From Alloacidobacterium sp035547425 (GTDB taxonomy: Bacteria; Acidobacteriota; Terriglobia; Terriglobales; Acidobacteriaceae): a stretch of 64,000 nucleotides of DNA. The translations under genes were made by a program, and so were the position numbers. This document shows positions 42,044 to 50,468 of the stretch, one piece after another. Every line of letters begins with the position of its first letter. The first letter of the stretch is position 1. Under the pieces are notes generated by a model. That model had not been told where the DNA came from and ran no database searches. It saw only the letters and a program-made list of their open reading frames with translations. The stretch is taken from positions 1-64,000 of the forward strand of contig DASZUU010000049.1 in the NCBI GenBank assembly GCA_035547425.1, in the 5' to 3' direction.

Positions 42044-42928
42044 ATGAACCGCCGTTGTACATCGTCGCACCCCGAAGCGGGCTATATTCTGCTGGCCGTG
42101 CTCTTTATGGTTGCGCTGCTGCTGGTTACGCTTGCCGTGGCTGCGCCGAGCATCGCTGCGGACATACAACGTGATCGGGAAGCGGAGTTGGTGCATCGGG
42201 GCGAGCAATACAAACACGCCATCAAGCTCTATTACAAGAAATTCGGACGTTATCCCAGTACGATCGATCAGCTGGAAGACACGAATAAGATGCGCTTCCT
42301 GCGCAAGCGTTATACCGACCCGATGACGGGGAAAGATGATTGGAAGATCATTCATCAGGGCGAAGCGCATGTGAAGGCCATGGGCCTTTTCGGCCAGCCG
42401 ATTCAGAATGGCGGCTTGTCCACGACAGCAGGTAGCACTGCCATTGGGGGAACGCCAAGCCTGACGGGCCCTTCGTCAACGCTGGGGGCGGGCAGCAGCA
42501 CAATATCCCCGATGAACGGGACTACAGGTTCCACCGATACTTCAGGTAGTTCCGGGACGTCTACTCCGGGAAGCGGAACAAGCGCTTTTGGCGGCACTTC
42601 CGCCAGTGCCTTCGGCAGCGGGCAGACATTAGGCGGAGCGCCCATTGTAGGCGTTGCCAGCAAAAGCACCAAAGCTTCCATTAAGGAATACAAGAAGCAG
42701 AAGCATTACAACGAGTGGGAGTTTGTCTATGATCCCGTCGAAGACCTGATGAACGCGGTGAGTTTATTTGGCGGCGGCAATAGCAGTGTCAACGGAAACA
42801 GCGGCAGCCCCAATACCTTTGGAAATCCGGGCTCAAGCACAGGTACAGGCTTTGGAACTGGCACGGGGACAAGCGGGAGTTTCGGCGGTGGATTTTCCAG
42901 TAGCCCTTCACCTTCGCCGCAACAATAG
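42044..42928 (+). CDS. minor pseudopilin with Ser/Gly/Thr-rich insert
   Basis: 294 residues. The prepilin-like N-terminus PEAG^YILLAVLFMVALLLVTLAVA has the Gly before the cut but Tyr at +1 and no Glu at +5, as in tip pseudopilins. The globular part has ELVHRGEQYKHAIKLYYKKFGRYPSTIDQLEDTNKMRFLRKRY. A long low-complexity Ser/Gly/Thr tract (about residues 125-205) and a second at the C-terminus flank a KEYKKQKHYNEWEFVYDP module. It is the last gene of the operon. I infer a minor or tip pilin. Confidence 0.8.
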   Translation: MNRRCTSSHPEAGYILLAVLFMVALLLVTLAVAAPSIAADIQRDREAELVHRGEQYKHAIKLYYKKFGRYPSTIDQLEDTNKMRFLRKRYTDPMTGKDDWKIIHQGEAHVKAMGLFGQPIQNGGLSTTAGSTAIGGTPSLTGPSSTLGAGSSTISPMNGTTGSTDTSGSSGTSTPGSGTSAFGGTSASAFGSGQTLGGAPIVGVASKSTKASIKEYKKQKHYNEWEFVYDPVEDLMNAVSLFGGGNSSVNGNSGSPNTFGNPGSSTGTGFGTGTGTSGSFGGGFSSSPSPSPQQ

Positions 42929-42946
42929 CGCCGTTTACAGGCATAG

Positions 42947-42975
42947 AAAAAGGCCTCGCAGTGCGAGGCCTTTTT
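42947..42975. terminator. bidirectional terminator between the pilus operon and erpA
   Basis: AAAAAGGCCTCG / CGAGGCCTTTTT with a 5-base loop (CAGTG). Symmetric A and T runs serve both converging transcripts. Confidence 0.85.
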
Positions 42976-42995
42976 CACGAATCCAGAAAGAAAAA

Positions 42996-43370
42996 TTAGA
43001 CGCTGAAGGAAGAACCGCAGCCGCAGGTACTCTTGGTGTTGGGGTTCTCAAATTTAAACCCGGCAGCTTCCAGCGTTTCAACATAGTCCACAACGCAGCC
43101 GTTCAGGTACATCAGCGAAGTGGCATCCACGTAGACCTTGAGACCGTCGAAGGTGAAGACCTTATCCATCATTCCAGACTGATTCTCAAAGGACATGGAA
43201 TACTGGAAACCCGAACAACCACCGCCTACGACGCCGATACGGAGTCCGGCAGGAAGCGGATCCTGAGTCGCCATGATTTCACGGACTTTACCTACAGCAG
43301 TATCGGTCAAGGACAGCGGTGTCTTCTTGACTTCGGGTGTTTCCGCGGGTGCAAGGGTTGTGGTTGCCAT
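42996..43370 (-). CDS. erpA: iron-sulfur cluster insertion protein ErpA/IscA (HesB family)
   Basis: 124 residues. The three cluster-ligand cysteines are in VVGGGCSGFQY and the C-terminal STCGCGSSF (CGC). It has the A-type carrier core LTDTAVGKVREIMATQDPLP. It carries Fe-S clusters to apoproteins. The N-terminal 15 residues are an Ala/Thr-rich extension. It stands alone, without isc or suf neighbours. Confidence 0.94.
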   Translation of the reverse strand: MATTTLAPAETPEVKKTPLSLTDTAVGKVREIMATQDPLPAGLRIGVVGGGCSGFQYSMSFENQSGMMDKVFTFDGLKVYVDATSLMYLNGCVVDYVETLEAAGFKFENPNTKSTCGCGSSFSV

Positions 43371-43480
43371 CTAAATCTCCCTGGTAAATAAACTCTTTAC
43401 TTAGTCTACTGGGCAAAAACTCCCAATACAACAATTCTCACATTAAGTTGGATGATATTCCGCCGGAATGGATTCATCCC

Positions 43481-43921
43481 TCATTGAGCGGTAATTTGCC
43501 CTGAAATGCGGTCATATTGCGCCTGCGTCAGAATGCCCTTGCTGACCAGATCTGCCGTGGCAGCATAGGGTCGTCCACGAATAATGCGCTTGGCGCGTAC
43601 ATCTGTAATTCCCGGCAAGTCAATAAGTTGCCCTTCTGTGGCAGAATTGATGTTCAAGGTGCCCGCTGCCGGTTTTGTGTTGGATTTGAGGCCGTCTTTC
43701 ACCCCGGCAGCAACGTCGTTAATTTTGCGCTCGGCATTGGCAGCTGCTACTTTGGCGTCGGCGGCAGCCTGCTTCGCCCCGGCTTTCACCTGTTCAGTCG
43801 TCTCGGCAGCTTTTTGCTTTACCTGTTCATCGGAGGGCTGCTGATTGCTGCAGGCTGTCATACCAATAGCAGCGGCGCAAACAGCAACGGCACAAAGGTG
43901 ATGCAAACGTAAACGTATCAT
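43481..43921 (-). CDS. lipoprotein with ComEA-like helix-hairpin-helix domain
   Basis: 146 residues. ATG 43921 with GGAAGGAAAG upstream opens a lipoprotein signal peptide with lipobox GMTAC. A coiled, Ala/Lys-rich linker (KQKAAETTEQVKAGAKQ) follows. The HhH domain is LNINSATEGQLIDLPGITDVRAKRIIRGRPY. HhH domains of this sort bind DNA backbones or act as structural hairpins; the ComEA link (DNA uptake) is only by domain. It converges with the small membrane gene. Confidence 0.83.
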   Translation of the reverse strand: MIRLRLHHLCAVAVCAAAIGMTACSNQQPSDEQVKQKAAETTEQVKAGAKQAAADAKVAAANAERKINDVAAGVKDGLKSNTKPAAGTLNINSATEGQLIDLPGITDVRAKRIIRGRPYAATADLVSKGILTQAQYDRISGQITAQ

Positions 43922-44133
43922 TCGTCTTTCCTTCCCAAACGTGCACCCGTATGAAGTTGATTGAAAAGGAAGAGGTTGCCAACCTGGTTTCATTTCGCTC
44001 AAAAAGCCCCTATCCAAAGCAAAGGAAATAGGACTATCATCCCAATCGAAGCGGCCCCATCTACCCCGAGCCCGCGAAAATGGGCGGACCCGCTCGTACC
44101 TGGGACAGCTCCAATCGAATCCTGAGGTGCTCT

Positions 44134-44406
44134 ATGAGCATCATGCTTGTTCTGTGGATCGTCTGGGCCGTTGTCACAACCCTTCTACTCGCGCTTCTCG
44201 CTTACCGTGGAACGTTGACCCGCTACGAGGAAGATCAGCTCTTTCTCGATTCGGCATCGAACCATCAGGAGCAGGAGCAGACCCTGATTGTGCAGAAAGT
44301 GAATCGGGTACAGCCGCTCGTTCGCGTTATGACGGGCGCAACATGTGTTCTATCCGCAACTATTATTGGCGTATACGTTTGGGACGCAATTAGCCAGTTC
44401 AAGTAA
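44134..44406 (+). CDS. small two-helix membrane protein of unknown function
   Basis: 90 residues. Transmembrane segments MLVLWIVWAVVTTLLLALLAY and LVRVMTGATCVLSATIIGVYVW flank a hydrophilic middle with LTRYEEDQLFLDSASNHQEQEQ. ATG 44134 has GAGG about 7 bases upstream. The family is not recognised, and the preserved acidic middle hints at a cytoplasmic contact. Confidence 0.75.
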   Translation: MSIMLVLWIVWAVVTTLLLALLAYRGTLTRYEEDQLFLDSASNHQEQEQTLIVQKVNRVQPLVRVMTGATCVLSATIIGVYVWDAISQFK

Positions 44407-44519
44407 GGAGCTACATCGTTCAGCCGGAGTGCGAAAAGCGTTCCGGCTCCTTACTTGCCATGTCGGAGCGCTCGGTCGCCTCAGATGAAAGATGCGCTTC
44501 TCCGTCTTGCAATGCCGGC

Positions 44520-45191
44520 TTAATCCACGGCGGCATTCAATTGGTGGCGAACATCGGCGCCGCGCACCCAGAAAATCACATCCATTGCAATATTCGTCGC
44601 ATGATCGGCAATCCTCTCCAGGTTGCGGGAGATAAAGATAGCGTGCAATGCCGGCTGGCTTTGTTCCGGGTTTTCCTGGATAAACTTCATCAGATCCTCA
44701 TGTGCAATCCGATTCATGCGATCAATCTCATCATCCATATCGAGAACCGACTCAGCCACCTGGGCATCGGCGTCCAGCAGGGATTGCAGCGCGGTACGGA
44801 TCATGCGCGCAGCGGAGTTCCGCATTTCATCAATGTTAATGGGAAGCTCCACCGGATCGCCTTTCAGCATGTCCAGCGTGCGGATCGCGATACTCATGGC
44901 CTGGTCACCGATGCGTTCCAGGTCGCCATTGATCTTGATGACCGCGAGAATAAAGCGCAGATCGATGGCCATGGGTTGCTCTTTGGCGAGCAGGTCGTAG
45001 GCCATCTCGTCCAGCTCGCGCTGGGAGGAATTGATCGCTTTTTCGTTGTCCCGCACAAATTGGCACAGGCTGGCATCCCGCTGCAGGTACGCGTCAACGG
45101 ATGCGTCGAGTGCCTGCTGGGACAACGCCGCCATGCCTAAAATTTTGTCTTTCAGCTCGGCTAACTGCTGCTGGAAATGAATGCGGGGCAA
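44520..45191 (-). CDS. phoU: phosphate signalling protein PhoU
   Basis: 223 residues. The two-repeat helical bundle is visible: QQQLAELKDKILGMAALSQQALDASVDAYLQRD, and later MIRTALQSLLDADAQVAESVLDMDDEIDRMNR, each with the E/DxxxD metal motifs. GDLERIGDQAMSIA and ISRNLERIADHATNIA are the PhoU signatures. PhoU restrains Pst uptake and PhoR signalling. The start is read as TTG (45191) because GGAGG is 7 bases upstream and the repeat begins there. No pst or phoR gene is next to it. Confidence 0.93.
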   Translation of the reverse strand: MPRIHFQQQLAELKDKILGMAALSQQALDASVDAYLQRDASLCQFVRDNEKAINSSQRELDEMAYDLLAKEQPMAIDLRFILAVIKINGDLERIGDQAMSIAIRTLDMLKGDPVELPINIDEMRNSAARMIRTALQSLLDADAQVAESVLDMDDEIDRMNRIAHEDLMKFIQENPEQSQPALHAIFISRNLERIADHATNIAMDVIFWVRGADVRHQLNAAVD

Positions 45192-45265
45192 GAGATATCC
45201 TCCAACCTTCAGTATGCAACAGTTATGTAACAATTCTGCGAAAACCTGATCCGGCCCGGAAAGTA

Positions 45266-45508
45266 TCAGGCTTCCGGAGCGGCTTTCTTGCGCAGCTTCG
45301 CCATCTGGCGCTCGGTAGTCTCTTTCAAGCGGTCCCGCAAGCGCGCAGCCCATGGAGTATCGACAGCGAGCAAGCCCAGGCCGGCAAACAGAAGTGGAAT
45401 GCCGGGAAGAACAGGGAGAACACAGCCCACAGTACCTACAGCGATACAGGAATATCCAGCCGCCTGCCGCAGAATTTTTCGCGCTCGGCCTTTACCCTGC
45501 TGTTCCAT
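45266..45508 (-). CDS. small PGPGW/DUF454-like membrane protein
   Basis: 80 residues. A basic N-terminus (KGRARKILRQAAG) precedes two hydrophobic helices with the GTVGCVLPVLPGIPLLFAGLGLLAV core. It resembles the short PGPGW-type inner-membrane proteins. The function is unknown. It lies between phoU and phhA on the same strand. Confidence 0.7.
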   Translation of the reverse strand: MEQQGKGRARKILRQAAGYSCIAVGTVGCVLPVLPGIPLLFAGLGLLAVDTPWAARLRDRLKETTERQMAKLRKKAAPEA

Positions 45509-45544
45509 ATTGCATCAGATTCGCAGAAAGATAATTTGGATACT

Positions 45545-46324
45545 TTATGCGAGCCGATGCTCCGCTTCTTTTGCCGCTTCGTAAATCTGGTCGAAGGATT
45601 CGACCGCGTAGAGAACCTTCTGCATTTCTGAAACCAAAAACTCCTGGTTTAAAACCGCGTCCAGATCAAAATCGCGTATCTCAGGCCCGCCCTCGGTTGC
45701 GCGGTGAATCACATGATTCGATTCGCCATGTGATGAGATCAATCCGCTGCCGTAGAGCTTGATGGCGCCGTTCTGCCGTATCACGCCAAATTCCACCGTG
45801 AACCAGAAGAGCCTGCCCATGCGCTCCAGCTTGTCTTTGTCTTGGATCAACTTCAGGCATACACGCCCATACTGCTGCAGAAAATCCGCAAAGACCGGGT
45901 GCGCATGCATCGGCACATGGCCGAAAACATCGTGAAAGATATCCGGCTCCGGCGTGTATTCCAGCGATTCGCGTTTGCGCAGCCACGTTGTCGTTGGGAA
46001 CTGCCGCGCCGCCAGCATCTCAAAGAAAGCGTCCGGCGGCAGAAAGCCGCTGACAGGCGTAGCATTCCAGCCCGTGCGCGGCCCAAGGCGCTCATTCACT
46101 TTCGCTAGTTCGGGAATTGTATCTTCGCGCAGGCCGATTTGCTGGAACCCCTCCAGATACTCCGAGCAGGCATGCTCTTCGAGCTGCGGCATGCGCCGCT
46201 GCACCAGTTCGGCCCAGACCTCATGCTGTTCTGTGGTGTAAGCGCTCCAGTCCTGCTGGATAAGAAATGGCTCGGCAATATGTAAATGCGTGGTCGCGGA
46301 ATGCATAACGGAAAACCCATCCAT
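45545..46324 (-). CDS. phhA: phenylalanine 4-monooxygenase
   Basis: 259 residues, a bacterial-length (single-domain) aromatic amino-acid hydroxylase. The iron ligands are H131 and H136 in DIFHDVFGHVPMH and E178 in WFTVEFG. It uses tetrahydropterin and O2 to convert phenylalanine to tyrosine. ATG 46324 follows AAGGG at 7-8 bases; M7 (46306) is less likely. It is near the divergent hppD gene, with which it forms part of Phe/Tyr catabolism. Confidence 0.95.
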   Translation of the reverse strand: MDGFSVMHSATTHLHIAEPFLIQQDWSAYTTEQHEVWAELVQRRMPQLEEHACSEYLEGFQQIGLREDTIPELAKVNERLGPRTGWNATPVSGFLPPDAFFEMLAARQFPTTTWLRKRESLEYTPEPDIFHDVFGHVPMHAHPVFADFLQQYGRVCLKLIQDKDKLERMGRLFWFTVEFGVIRQNGAIKLYGSGLISSHGESNHVIHRATEGGPEIRDFDLDAVLNQEFLVSEMQKVLYAVESFDQIYEAAKEAEHRLA

Positions 46325-46390
46325 TCAAAACCCTTGACCATCTCACTTTCTCTCAACGCCTGTCAATCCATACACGGGTGGAATGTTTAT

Positions 46391-47026
46391 TCAGATCAAA
46401 AAATCTTCTGTCGTGATTTCCACCACCTCATTCCGGAGCATTTCATTCCGTGCGACTTCCATCGATTTGCCTAGCCCGATTCCGCGGCAGGCATCTGCAA
46501 TGACAACCGTCTCAAATCCTTCTGACCGGGCATCCACCGCCGAATAGCGCACACAATAATCGTAGGCCAAACCTGCAACAAAGACGCGTTCGATACCGCG
46601 CTCCCGCAAGTAACCGGCAAGGCCGGTTTTCGTGCGGCGGTCATTTTCCTGGAATGCCGAGTACGAGTCGATCTCTCGCCGAAAGCCCTTGCGCAAAATC
46701 AAAGCCGCTCTGCGCGTATCCAGTTCTGGATGAAATTCCGCGCCCTGAGTGCCTTGCACACAATGATGGGGCCACAGCGTCTGTTCTCCATATGTAACTG
46801 TGACAGTGGCAAAAGGCTCGTGTCCTGCATGGCTGGACGCAAAGGACAAATGATCCGGCGGATGCCAATCCTGGGTGAGCACCACATGAGGAAAAAGCTG
46901 CATCCACCGGTTGATGACAGGCACGACCTCATCGCCGCGCGGAACCGCCAATGCGCCGCCGGGGCAGAAATCATTTTGCACGTCGATAACCAGCAGTGCA
47001 TCCCGCTCTGTAATTTTCATCGGCAT
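46391..47026 (-). CDS. pncA: nicotinamidase (isochorismatase-like hydrolase)
   Basis: 211 residues. The catalytic set is D15 in LLVIDVQNDF, Lys in LRKGFRRE, and Cys in LAYDYCVRYSA. Metal ligands appear in TQDWHPPDH, typical of PncA. It deamidates nicotinamide to nicotinate in NAD salvage. ATG 47026 has GGAAGGG upstream; in-frame starts at 47041 (TTG) and 47020 are alternatives. It sits between phhA and hppD without an obvious metabolic link. Confidence 0.93.
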   Translation of the reverse strand: MPMKITERDALLVIDVQNDFCPGGALAVPRGDEVVPVINRWMQLFPHVVLTQDWHPPDHLSFASSHAGHEPFATVTVTYGEQTLWPHHCVQGTQGAEFHPELDTRRAALILRKGFRREIDSYSAFQENDRRTKTGLAGYLRERGIERVFVAGLAYDYCVRYSAVDARSEGFETVVIADACRGIGLGKSMEVARNEMLRNEVVEITTEDFLI

Positions 47027-47149
47027 TTCATTCCCTTCCAACTGGTCAGACGTATTCCTCTGGGTATATGGTATTGGGTCGCAGCGAACTTCGTCTTGTA
47101 ACCCGGAAGTACCGCGGGCGCGTCTAACTAAATGATTGGAGTAACTTCA

Positions 47150-48274
47150 ATGTCCACTCTTCTGCATCCTGAAGTGCAAACGCAGAAAGACTTCCTTCCC
47201 CTGAACGGAACAGATTACGTCGAATTTTATGTAGGCAATGCGCGGCAATCCGCTTACTACTATCGCGCTGCATTCGGTATGAAACTAATTGCCTATGCCG
47301 GCCCCGAAACCGGAGTCCGCAATCGAGCGTCCTACGTGCTGCAACAGGGCAAGGTGCGTTTTGTGTTGACCACCCCTCTGCGTCCGGATGGAGAAATCGC
47401 CGAGCACGTACATCGTCATGGCGACGGTGTGCACGACATCGCGCTCTGGGTCGACGACGCCAAACAGGCATGGAAGGAAACAACAAAACGCGGTGCGCGC
47501 AGCGTGCATGAGCCATTTGAGCTGCGCGATGAACAGGGCGTAGTAAAGCTTGCAAGCATTGCCACCTATGGCGACACGATCCACACCTTTGTCGAACGCT
47601 CGAATTATCACGGTTCATTTTTACCCGGTTATCGAGCCGTCGATGAAGACCGCGTAGCGCGCCCGGTAGGACTGCTCTACATCGATCACATGGTGGGCAA
47701 TGTGGGCTGGAATGAAATGAACCGCTGGGTTGATTTCTATGCGGACATTATGGGCTTTTCGCTTTACCAGCACTTCGATGACAAGGATATTTCCACTGAG
47801 TACTCCGCGCTGATGTCGAAAGTCATGGCGAACGGCAATGGGCGCGTCAAATTTCCAATCAATGAGCCTGCCGAAGGTCGCAGAAAATCGCAGATCGAAG
47901 AATATCTTGAGTTCTACCACGGCCCCGGCGTGCAGCACCTGGCCCTGGCCACAGATAACATTCTGCACACAGTCGCCAAGCTGCAGCAGCAGGGCGTCGA
48001 ATTCCTGAAGGTTCCGCATACGTACTACACGCAGCTGGAATCACGCGTCGGCAAGATCGATGAGCCGATTCAGGAGCTGGAGCAACTCGGCATTCTTGTT
48101 GACCGCGACGATGAAGGATACATGCTGCAGATATTTACTCGTCCGGTAGAAGACCGCCCGACTCTTTTCTATGAGATCATTCAGCGCAAGGGCAGTCGCA
48201 GCTTCGGTAAAGGCAACTTCAAAGCATTATTTGAAGCAATTGAGCGCGAACAGGCCGCGCGCGGAAATCTATAA
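47150..48274 (+). CDS. hppD: 4-hydroxyphenylpyruvate dioxygenase
   Basis: 374 residues built from two VOC modules. Non-heme iron ligands are H in YIDHMVGNV, H in GPGVQHLALATDN and E in FYEIIQRKGSRSFGKGNF. The last block is the family's C-terminal signature. It converts 4-hydroxyphenylpyruvate to homogentisate in tyrosine catabolism. ATG 47150 has GGAG 8-9 bases upstream. It is divergent from pncA/phhA. Confidence 0.97.
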   Translation: MSTLLHPEVQTQKDFLPLNGTDYVEFYVGNARQSAYYYRAAFGMKLIAYAGPETGVRNRASYVLQQGKVRFVLTTPLRPDGEIAEHVHRHGDGVHDIALWVDDAKQAWKETTKRGARSVHEPFELRDEQGVVKLASIATYGDTIHTFVERSNYHGSFLPGYRAVDEDRVARPVGLLYIDHMVGNVGWNEMNRWVDFYADIMGFSLYQHFDDKDISTEYSALMSKVMANGNGRVKFPINEPAEGRRKSQIEEYLEFYHGPGVQHLALATDNILHTVAKLQQQGVEFLKVPHTYYTQLESRVGKIDEPIQELEQLGILVDRDDEGYMLQIFTRPVEDRPTLFYEIIQRKGSRSFGKGNFKALFEAIEREQAARGNL

Positions 48275-48289
48275 TCGAAAACTGAAACA

Positions 48290-48320
48290 GGCTGCCATAT
48301 GCAGAATGGCAGCCCGTTTG
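48290..48320 (+). terminator. terminator of hppD
   Basis: 9-bp stem GGCTGCCAT / ATGGCAGCC (48290-48298 with 48306-48314) followed by CGTTT. Confidence 0.65.
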
Positions 48321-48338
48321 ACACAGCCGGAATAACGA

Positions 48339-48791
48339 ATGTCATTGATGCCACCCATCATGCCGGGCATGCTGCGCGATGATGAACTTACCCTCGTCTT
48401 CACCAGCTTCAGTCCGCATCAGTTTCATCGTGTTCCTGCATACCATTTTCTTATGATGCACGCCGCCACGACGGAAGAGATGGGGCGCATCAATCTGCGT
48501 ACAGTAACAAGCCACGCGATCGAGCATTACGCCGGGCATATCGGCTACACCGTGCACGAAGCATTTCGCGGCCATCGTTATGCGGCCCGTGCCGTTCGGC
48601 TGCTGATGCCGTTAGCGCGCCAACTTCATATTCAGCCGCTGTGGATTACTTGCGATCCTGCGAATATTCCGTCGCGCCGTAGTTGTGAAATTGCCGGAGC
48701 GGAATTTGTCGAGACTATCTACCTGCCGCCTCAATATGGCGGCTATGCGCTGGGTCAGCGGCAAAAGTGTCGCTATCGTTTGGAGACATAA
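48339..48791 (+). CDS. GNAT family N-acetyltransferase
   Basis: 150 residues. The acetyl-CoA motif is IGYTVHEAFRGHRYAARAVRLLM (R-G-x-x-Y/G-A), followed by WITCDPANIPSRRSCEIAGAEFVE. It resembles the small acetyltransferases of the RimJ/predicted ATase type. The substrate is unknown. A 13-bp terminator follows its stop. Confidence 0.86.
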   Translation: MSLMPPIMPGMLRDDELTLVFTSFSPHQFHRVPAYHFLMMHAATTEEMGRINLRTVTSHAIEHYAGHIGYTVHEAFRGHRYAARAVRLLMPLARQLHIQPLWITCDPANIPSRRSCEIAGAEFVETIYLPPQYGGYALGQRQKCRYRLET

Positions 48792-48820
48792 AAAGCGGCT
48801 CCATTCAGGAGCCGCTTTTT
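48790..48820. terminator. terminator after the GNAT gene
   Basis: 13-bp perfect stem AAAAAGCGGCTCC / GGAGCCGCTTTTT (48790-48802 with 48808-48820) with A and T runs on both sides. The following 240 bases to the MFS stop hold no gene; an A+T-only hairpin (49018-49039) may end the MFS transcript from the other side. Confidence 0.85.
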
Positions 48821-49061
48821 AAAGTCGATTTGGCAAGCATGACAGTTTTTATTGGTGATTTGCCGAGATACTCAGCGTCATCGATGTCGTGTTTGCCAAT
48901 TCGACCTCGCTGCGAGAACTACACGCGAATAAGTATTGCAATTGATGTTCCATTACCCAGCAGAATACGTATATACCTGTCAATCAAGGGATTTCCGCCA
49001 TTAGCGCAGAGGGCACCCAATTTTTTCTGTAAAAAATTGTGCAGGTATGCGAAAAACTTGC

Positions 49062-50321
49062 TCACTTTGCCGTCATTTCTACGCCTTTGGCTTCACGCCC
49101 GAAAGTTGTGACGATGGCCAGCGAAACCGCAACGATAAGAACCGTCACCGCCAGCACTACTCCATAGTTGCCGTAATGCTCCGCAGCCTTGGCTTGCAGC
49201 ACAGCATTGCGCGAGGTCAACAGGTTTCCAAGTTGATATGCGAGCCCTGGAAATGTCGCGCGCACCGGCGCTGGCGACAGTTCGGTAAGATACGCAGGCA
49301 CCACGCCCCACGCGCCCTGCACCATGAACTGCATGAAGAAAGCGCCGGCTGCAAGCGCATACGTCGTATGTCCAAACGCAAATAGCGGAATCACCGGGAG
49401 CGCCAGCAGGGCAGCTCCGATGATCGCGCGTTTGCGTCCGAAGCGCTCGGAAAGGCCTCCGAAAAAAACGCCGCCCAGCAGTGCTCCCACGTTATAGATA
49501 ACGGCGATCGTGCCGGTCACCGCGGCTGAATAGCCATGGTCCTTTTGCAGAAATGTCGGGTATAAATCCTGCGTTCCATGAGAAAAGGCATTGAAGCAGG
49601 TCATGAGCAGAATGACAAAAAAGAATGTCGGTACATACTGGCGTATTCCGCTGGAAAGAGAGATCGCTGGTTTTGTTCGTTCATGATGGCCGGCACGCCA
49701 GACGGGGGACTCTTCGACTTTAAGGCCGATATAGAACACCAGCAGCGCCGGCAGCGCGCCCACAACAAAAAGCCCGCGCCATCCAACAACGTGCCCGTGC
49801 CACAGCATCTGGCTGAAAGGCTTATAAAGCAAGGCATACACAGCCGCGGCTACCAGGTAACCTGCGGCATAGCCTTCCTGCAGAAGCCCGGAAAAAAATC
49901 CTCGGCCTTCCTTCGGCAATGTCTCAAAAGCCAGCGCTGCGCCCACTCCCCATTCGCCTCCCATGGCAACTCCGAAGAGCGCGCGCAGCACCAGCAGCGA
50001 GTGCAAAGAGGGAGCAAACGCGCAGGACAACTCAAAGACGGAATAACACGCAATGTTCAGCATCAGCGCCGGGCGTCGCCCAAAGCGATCCGCCAGGGCG
50101 CCGAAGAGGAACGCGCCTACAGGGCGAAATGCCAGCGTAAGAAACAACGCTTCTGCTACCGCCGATGCACGCGCATGAAAGTCAGCTGCAATGGCCGATA
50201 CGCAGAACACCAATAAAAAATAGTCGAATGCATCGAGCGACCAGCCGAGAAAACATGCGATGAAGGCATGCCGTTGCGGCGATGTCAGCGAGCGGAAATG
50301 AGAAAAATAGCGAGTCTGCAT
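49062..50321 (-). CDS. MFS transporter (metabolite/H+ symporter, NanT/JEN1-like)
   Basis: 419 residues with 12 predicted membrane segments. The first MFS loop is GALADRFGRRPALML and the central loop is GGLSERFGRKRAII. WSLDAFDYFLLVF near the N-terminus and RALFGVAMGGEWGVGAALAFETLP are typical of the sialate/lactate-type (SHS) family. Probable substrates are small carboxylates or sialic acid. ATG 50321 is chosen over a frame starting 39 bases upstream. It is divergent from yceI, with a 12-base perfect palindrome between them. Confidence 0.88.
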   Translation of the reverse strand: MQTRYFSHFRSLTSPQRHAFIACFLGWSLDAFDYFLLVFCVSAIAADFHARASAVAEALFLTLAFRPVGAFLFGALADRFGRRPALMLNIACYSVFELSCAFAPSLHSLLVLRALFGVAMGGEWGVGAALAFETLPKEGRGFFSGLLQEGYAAGYLVAAAVYALLYKPFSQMLWHGHVVGWRGLFVVGALPALLVFYIGLKVEESPVWRAGHHERTKPAISLSSGIRQYVPTFFFVILLMTCFNAFSHGTQDLYPTFLQKDHGYSAAVTGTIAVIYNVGALLGGVFFGGLSERFGRKRAIIGAALLALPVIPLFAFGHTTYALAAGAFFMQFMVQGAWGVVPAYLTELSPAPVRATFPGLAYQLGNLLTSRNAVLQAKAAEHYGNYGVVLAVTVLIVAVSLAIVTTFGREAKGVEMTAK

Positions 50322-50385
50322 CGGCAGGAGCCTGAAACAGGAGATTACCAGAGTCCGCACTAAGCATGCGGAAGGTGAAAAATAA

Positions 50386-50397
50386 TTGTTGCAACAA
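50386..50397. promoter_or_regulatory. candidate MarR operator
   Basis: Perfect 12-base palindrome TTGTTGCAACAA in the gap between the divergent MFS and yceI genes, 72 bases before the yceI start. The size fits MarR-type sites, and a marR gene follows yceI. Confidence 0.4.
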
Positions 50398-50468
50398 ATA
50401 TTTTATTCCTGTATCTAACCACTACATGCCGGCTCACCGGCTGAGTGTAAATTTGGGGAAAGATCTAT

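Noticed and set aside
48821..49061. possible small gene between the GNAT and MFS genes
   Set aside because: No frame with both a ribosome site and protein-like composition; the region is A+T-rich and holds only a terminator and an A+T hairpin.
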